From Caulobacter sp. (GTDB lineage: Bacteria > Pseudomonadota > Alphaproteobacteria > Caulobacterales > Caulobacteraceae), in NCBI GenBank assembly GCA_014378155.1, contig JACMOF010000287.1, positions 1 through 6,898 on the forward strand: 6,898 nt of DNA, read 5' to 3'. Shown here piece after piece: positions 5,552 to 6,898 of the stretch. The stretch's first letter is position 1. The number at the start of each line of letters is the position of its first letter. A program made the position numbers and the translations under genes. Below the pieces are notes generated by a model. That model ran no database searches. It was not told the origin of the DNA and was given only the letters and a program-made list of their open reading frames with translations.

Positions 5552-6898
5552 CTATTGATCCAGCGACCGGTCCTTGGTCTCGGGCAGCAGGAACAGCGTC
5601 ACGAGCACGCTGATCAGCGTGAAGACGACGGGGTACCAGAGTCCAGCATAGATGTTGCCCGTCGCCGCCACGATCGCGAAGGCGCTGAATGGCACGAAGC
5701 CACCGATCCAGCCGGTTCCGATGTGATAGGGCAGCGATAGAGCCGTGTAGCGCACCCGGGTCGGGAACAGCTCGACAAGACAAGCGGCCAGGGGGCCGAA
5801 CAAGGCCGTGGCGGCGATCACGAAAACGAAGAGCACGCCAAACATGCCCCACCAGTTCATCCGCGCCGGATCAGCCTTGGCCGGATAGCCGGCCTTCGCC
5901 AACGCCGCCTTGATCGCGGCCTCGCCTGTGGTCTTGACGGCCTTGGCGTCCTTGGCGGGCAGGCCCTTGGCGCTCTGGGACACGATCCGCGTCTCGCCGA
6001 TCTGGACGATCGCCGCCGATCCCGCCAAGCCTGGGCGGTTGGCATAGGACACCCCCGCATTGGCCAGGGCGCTCTTGGCGATGTCGCAGGACGAGACGAA
6101 GGCGGCCTTGCCCACGGGATCGAACTGCAGGGCGCAATCCTTGGGATCGGCGGTCACCGTCACCGGCGCGCGCGCCTTGGCCTCGGCCAGGGCCGGGTTG
6201 GCGGCGCGCTCCAACAGGTGGAAGCCCGGGAAATAGAAAATCAGCGCCAGGGTCATGCCGCCCAGCATCACCGGCTTGCGGCCGACCTTGTCCGACAGCC
6301 AGCCGAACAGCACATAGAAGATGGCGCTGACCGCCGTGGCGGCCATCATCAGGCCGTTGATCGTGACGGGCGGGACCTTGAGGAACTTCTCCATGAAGGT
6401 CTGGACGTAGAAGAAGGTGGTGTACCAGACCGCGCCCTGGGCCGACATCATGGCGAAGAAGGCCAGCAGGACCAGCTTGAGGTTCTTCCACTGGCCGAAA
6501 GCCTCGGCATAAGGGGCCTTGGACGCCTCGCCGTCGGCCTTCATCCTGGCGAAGGCCGGGCTTTCGCTGAGCTTCAACCGCATCCAGACCGAGATGCCCA
6601 GCAGTCCGATCGACACGGCGAACGGGATGCGCCAACCCCAGGCGTCGAAGGCCTCGGGTCCGGCGTGCACGCCGAGGAGCCAGCGGGTCACCAAGATCAC
6701 CAACAGGGCGCCGAACAGGCCAAAGGCCGCCGAGGTCTGCACCCACGAGGTCGACCAGCCCCGCTCCTTCGGCGGCGAGTGCTCGGCGACGTAGATGGCC
6801 GCCCCGCCATACTCGCCGCCCAAGGCGAAGCCCTGAACGCAGCGCAGCAGGATCAGCAGAATGGGCGAGATGATCCCGGCCTGGCGATAGGTCGGCAG
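5552..6898 (-). CDS. MHS-family (MFS) proton symporter, N-terminus off the right edge
   Basis: The frame is open from the right edge to a TAG at 5554-5552, giving 448 visible residues; an internal TTG at 6823 is not the start. The metabolite:H+ symporter family (relatives ProP, KgtP, ShiA) imports organic acids or osmolytes with protons across the inner membrane. RCVQGFALGGEYGG near visible residues 19-32 is the family's TM4 signature. The loop GWLSDKVGRKP matches the second MFS loop motif. I count nine membrane segments (TM4-TM12), ending LPETKDRSLDQ. About 117 residues (visible about 230-346, bases 5861-6211) are inserted between TM9 and TM10, on the periplasmic side. The insert carries two Cys (visible 255 and 271) and two similar Ala/Lys helices (AKSALANAGVSY and IKAALAKAGYPA). 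To my recollection such inserts occur in some alphaproteobacterial MHS transporters. TM1-TM3 lie outside the window, and the substrate is unknown. Confidence 0.88.
   Translation of the reverse strand: MPTYRQAGIISPILLILLRCVQGFALGGEYGGAAIYVAEHSPPKERGWSTSWVQTSAAFGLFGALLVILVTRWLLGVHAGPEAFDAWGWRIPFAVSIGLLGISVWMRLKLSESPAFARMKADGEASKAPYAEAFGQWKNLKLVLLAFFAMMSAQGAVWYTTFFYVQTFMEKFLKVPPVTINGLMMAATAVSAIFYVLFGWLSDKVGRKPVMLGGMTLALIFYFPGFHLLERAANPALAEAKARAPVTVTADPKDCALQFDPVGKAAFVSSCDIAKSALANAGVSYANRPGLAGSAAIVQIGETRIVSQSAKGLPAKDAKAVKTTGEAAIKAALAKAGYPAKADPARMNWWGMFGVLFVFVIAATALFGPLAACLVELFPTRVRYTALSLPYHIGTGWIGGFVPFSAFAIVAATGNIYAGLWYPVVFTLISVLVTLFLLPETKDRSLDQ

Overview
The window is GC-rich, its genes have a strong G/C preference at third codon positions, and several start at GTG or TTG. 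These traits and the gene types (an IorAB-type oxidoreductase with a Tat signal, a short CysG-like protein, an MHS-family transporter with a large periplasmic insert) suggest an alphaproteobacterium, most likely of the Caulobacter/Phenylobacterium group. The taxonomic call is inference from gene style, not from a marker gene. No RNA gene, insertion sequence, CRISPR array or phage gene was seen.

Layout. Positions 1-1688 (minus strand) hold a compact run of small genes. A LuxR-type helix-turn-helix protein comes first (GTG start at 1688). Its reading frame is interrupted in the middle by a different, better-supported frame (1073-1336), and it resumes with a transmembrane tail. Two small soluble helical proteins of 115 and 72 residues follow, joined by a GTGA stop/start overlap. 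The N-terminal part of a multi-pass membrane protein then runs off the left edge. None of these small proteins has a function I can name. Together they look like a small regulator, small-protein and membrane-protein module.

Positions 1760-4500 (minus strand) encode a two-gene operon for a periplasmic molybdenum hydroxylase of the isoquinoline 1-oxidoreductase type: the 2[2Fe-2S] subunit (iorA-like), then the large molybdopterin subunit with a twin-arginine signal (iorB-like). They overlap by ATGA. A 145-base divergent intergenic region with a 7-bp spaced inverted repeat separates them from the plus-strand gene.

Positions 4646-5542 (plus strand) encode a CysG N-terminal-type protein (precorrin-2 dehydrogenase/sirohydrochlorin ferrochelatase, siroheme synthesis). 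It ends in only the first part of a uroporphyrinogen methyltransferase-like domain. Positions 5552-6898 (minus strand, convergent, 9 bases apart) encode most of an MHS-family proton symporter whose N-terminus lies beyond the right edge.

The three blocks (small-protein module, molybdenum oxidoreductase, siroheme/transport genes) have no obvious common pathway. The least explained part is the LuxR/small-protein module at the left, with its internal frame switch and its hairpins around predicted translation starts.
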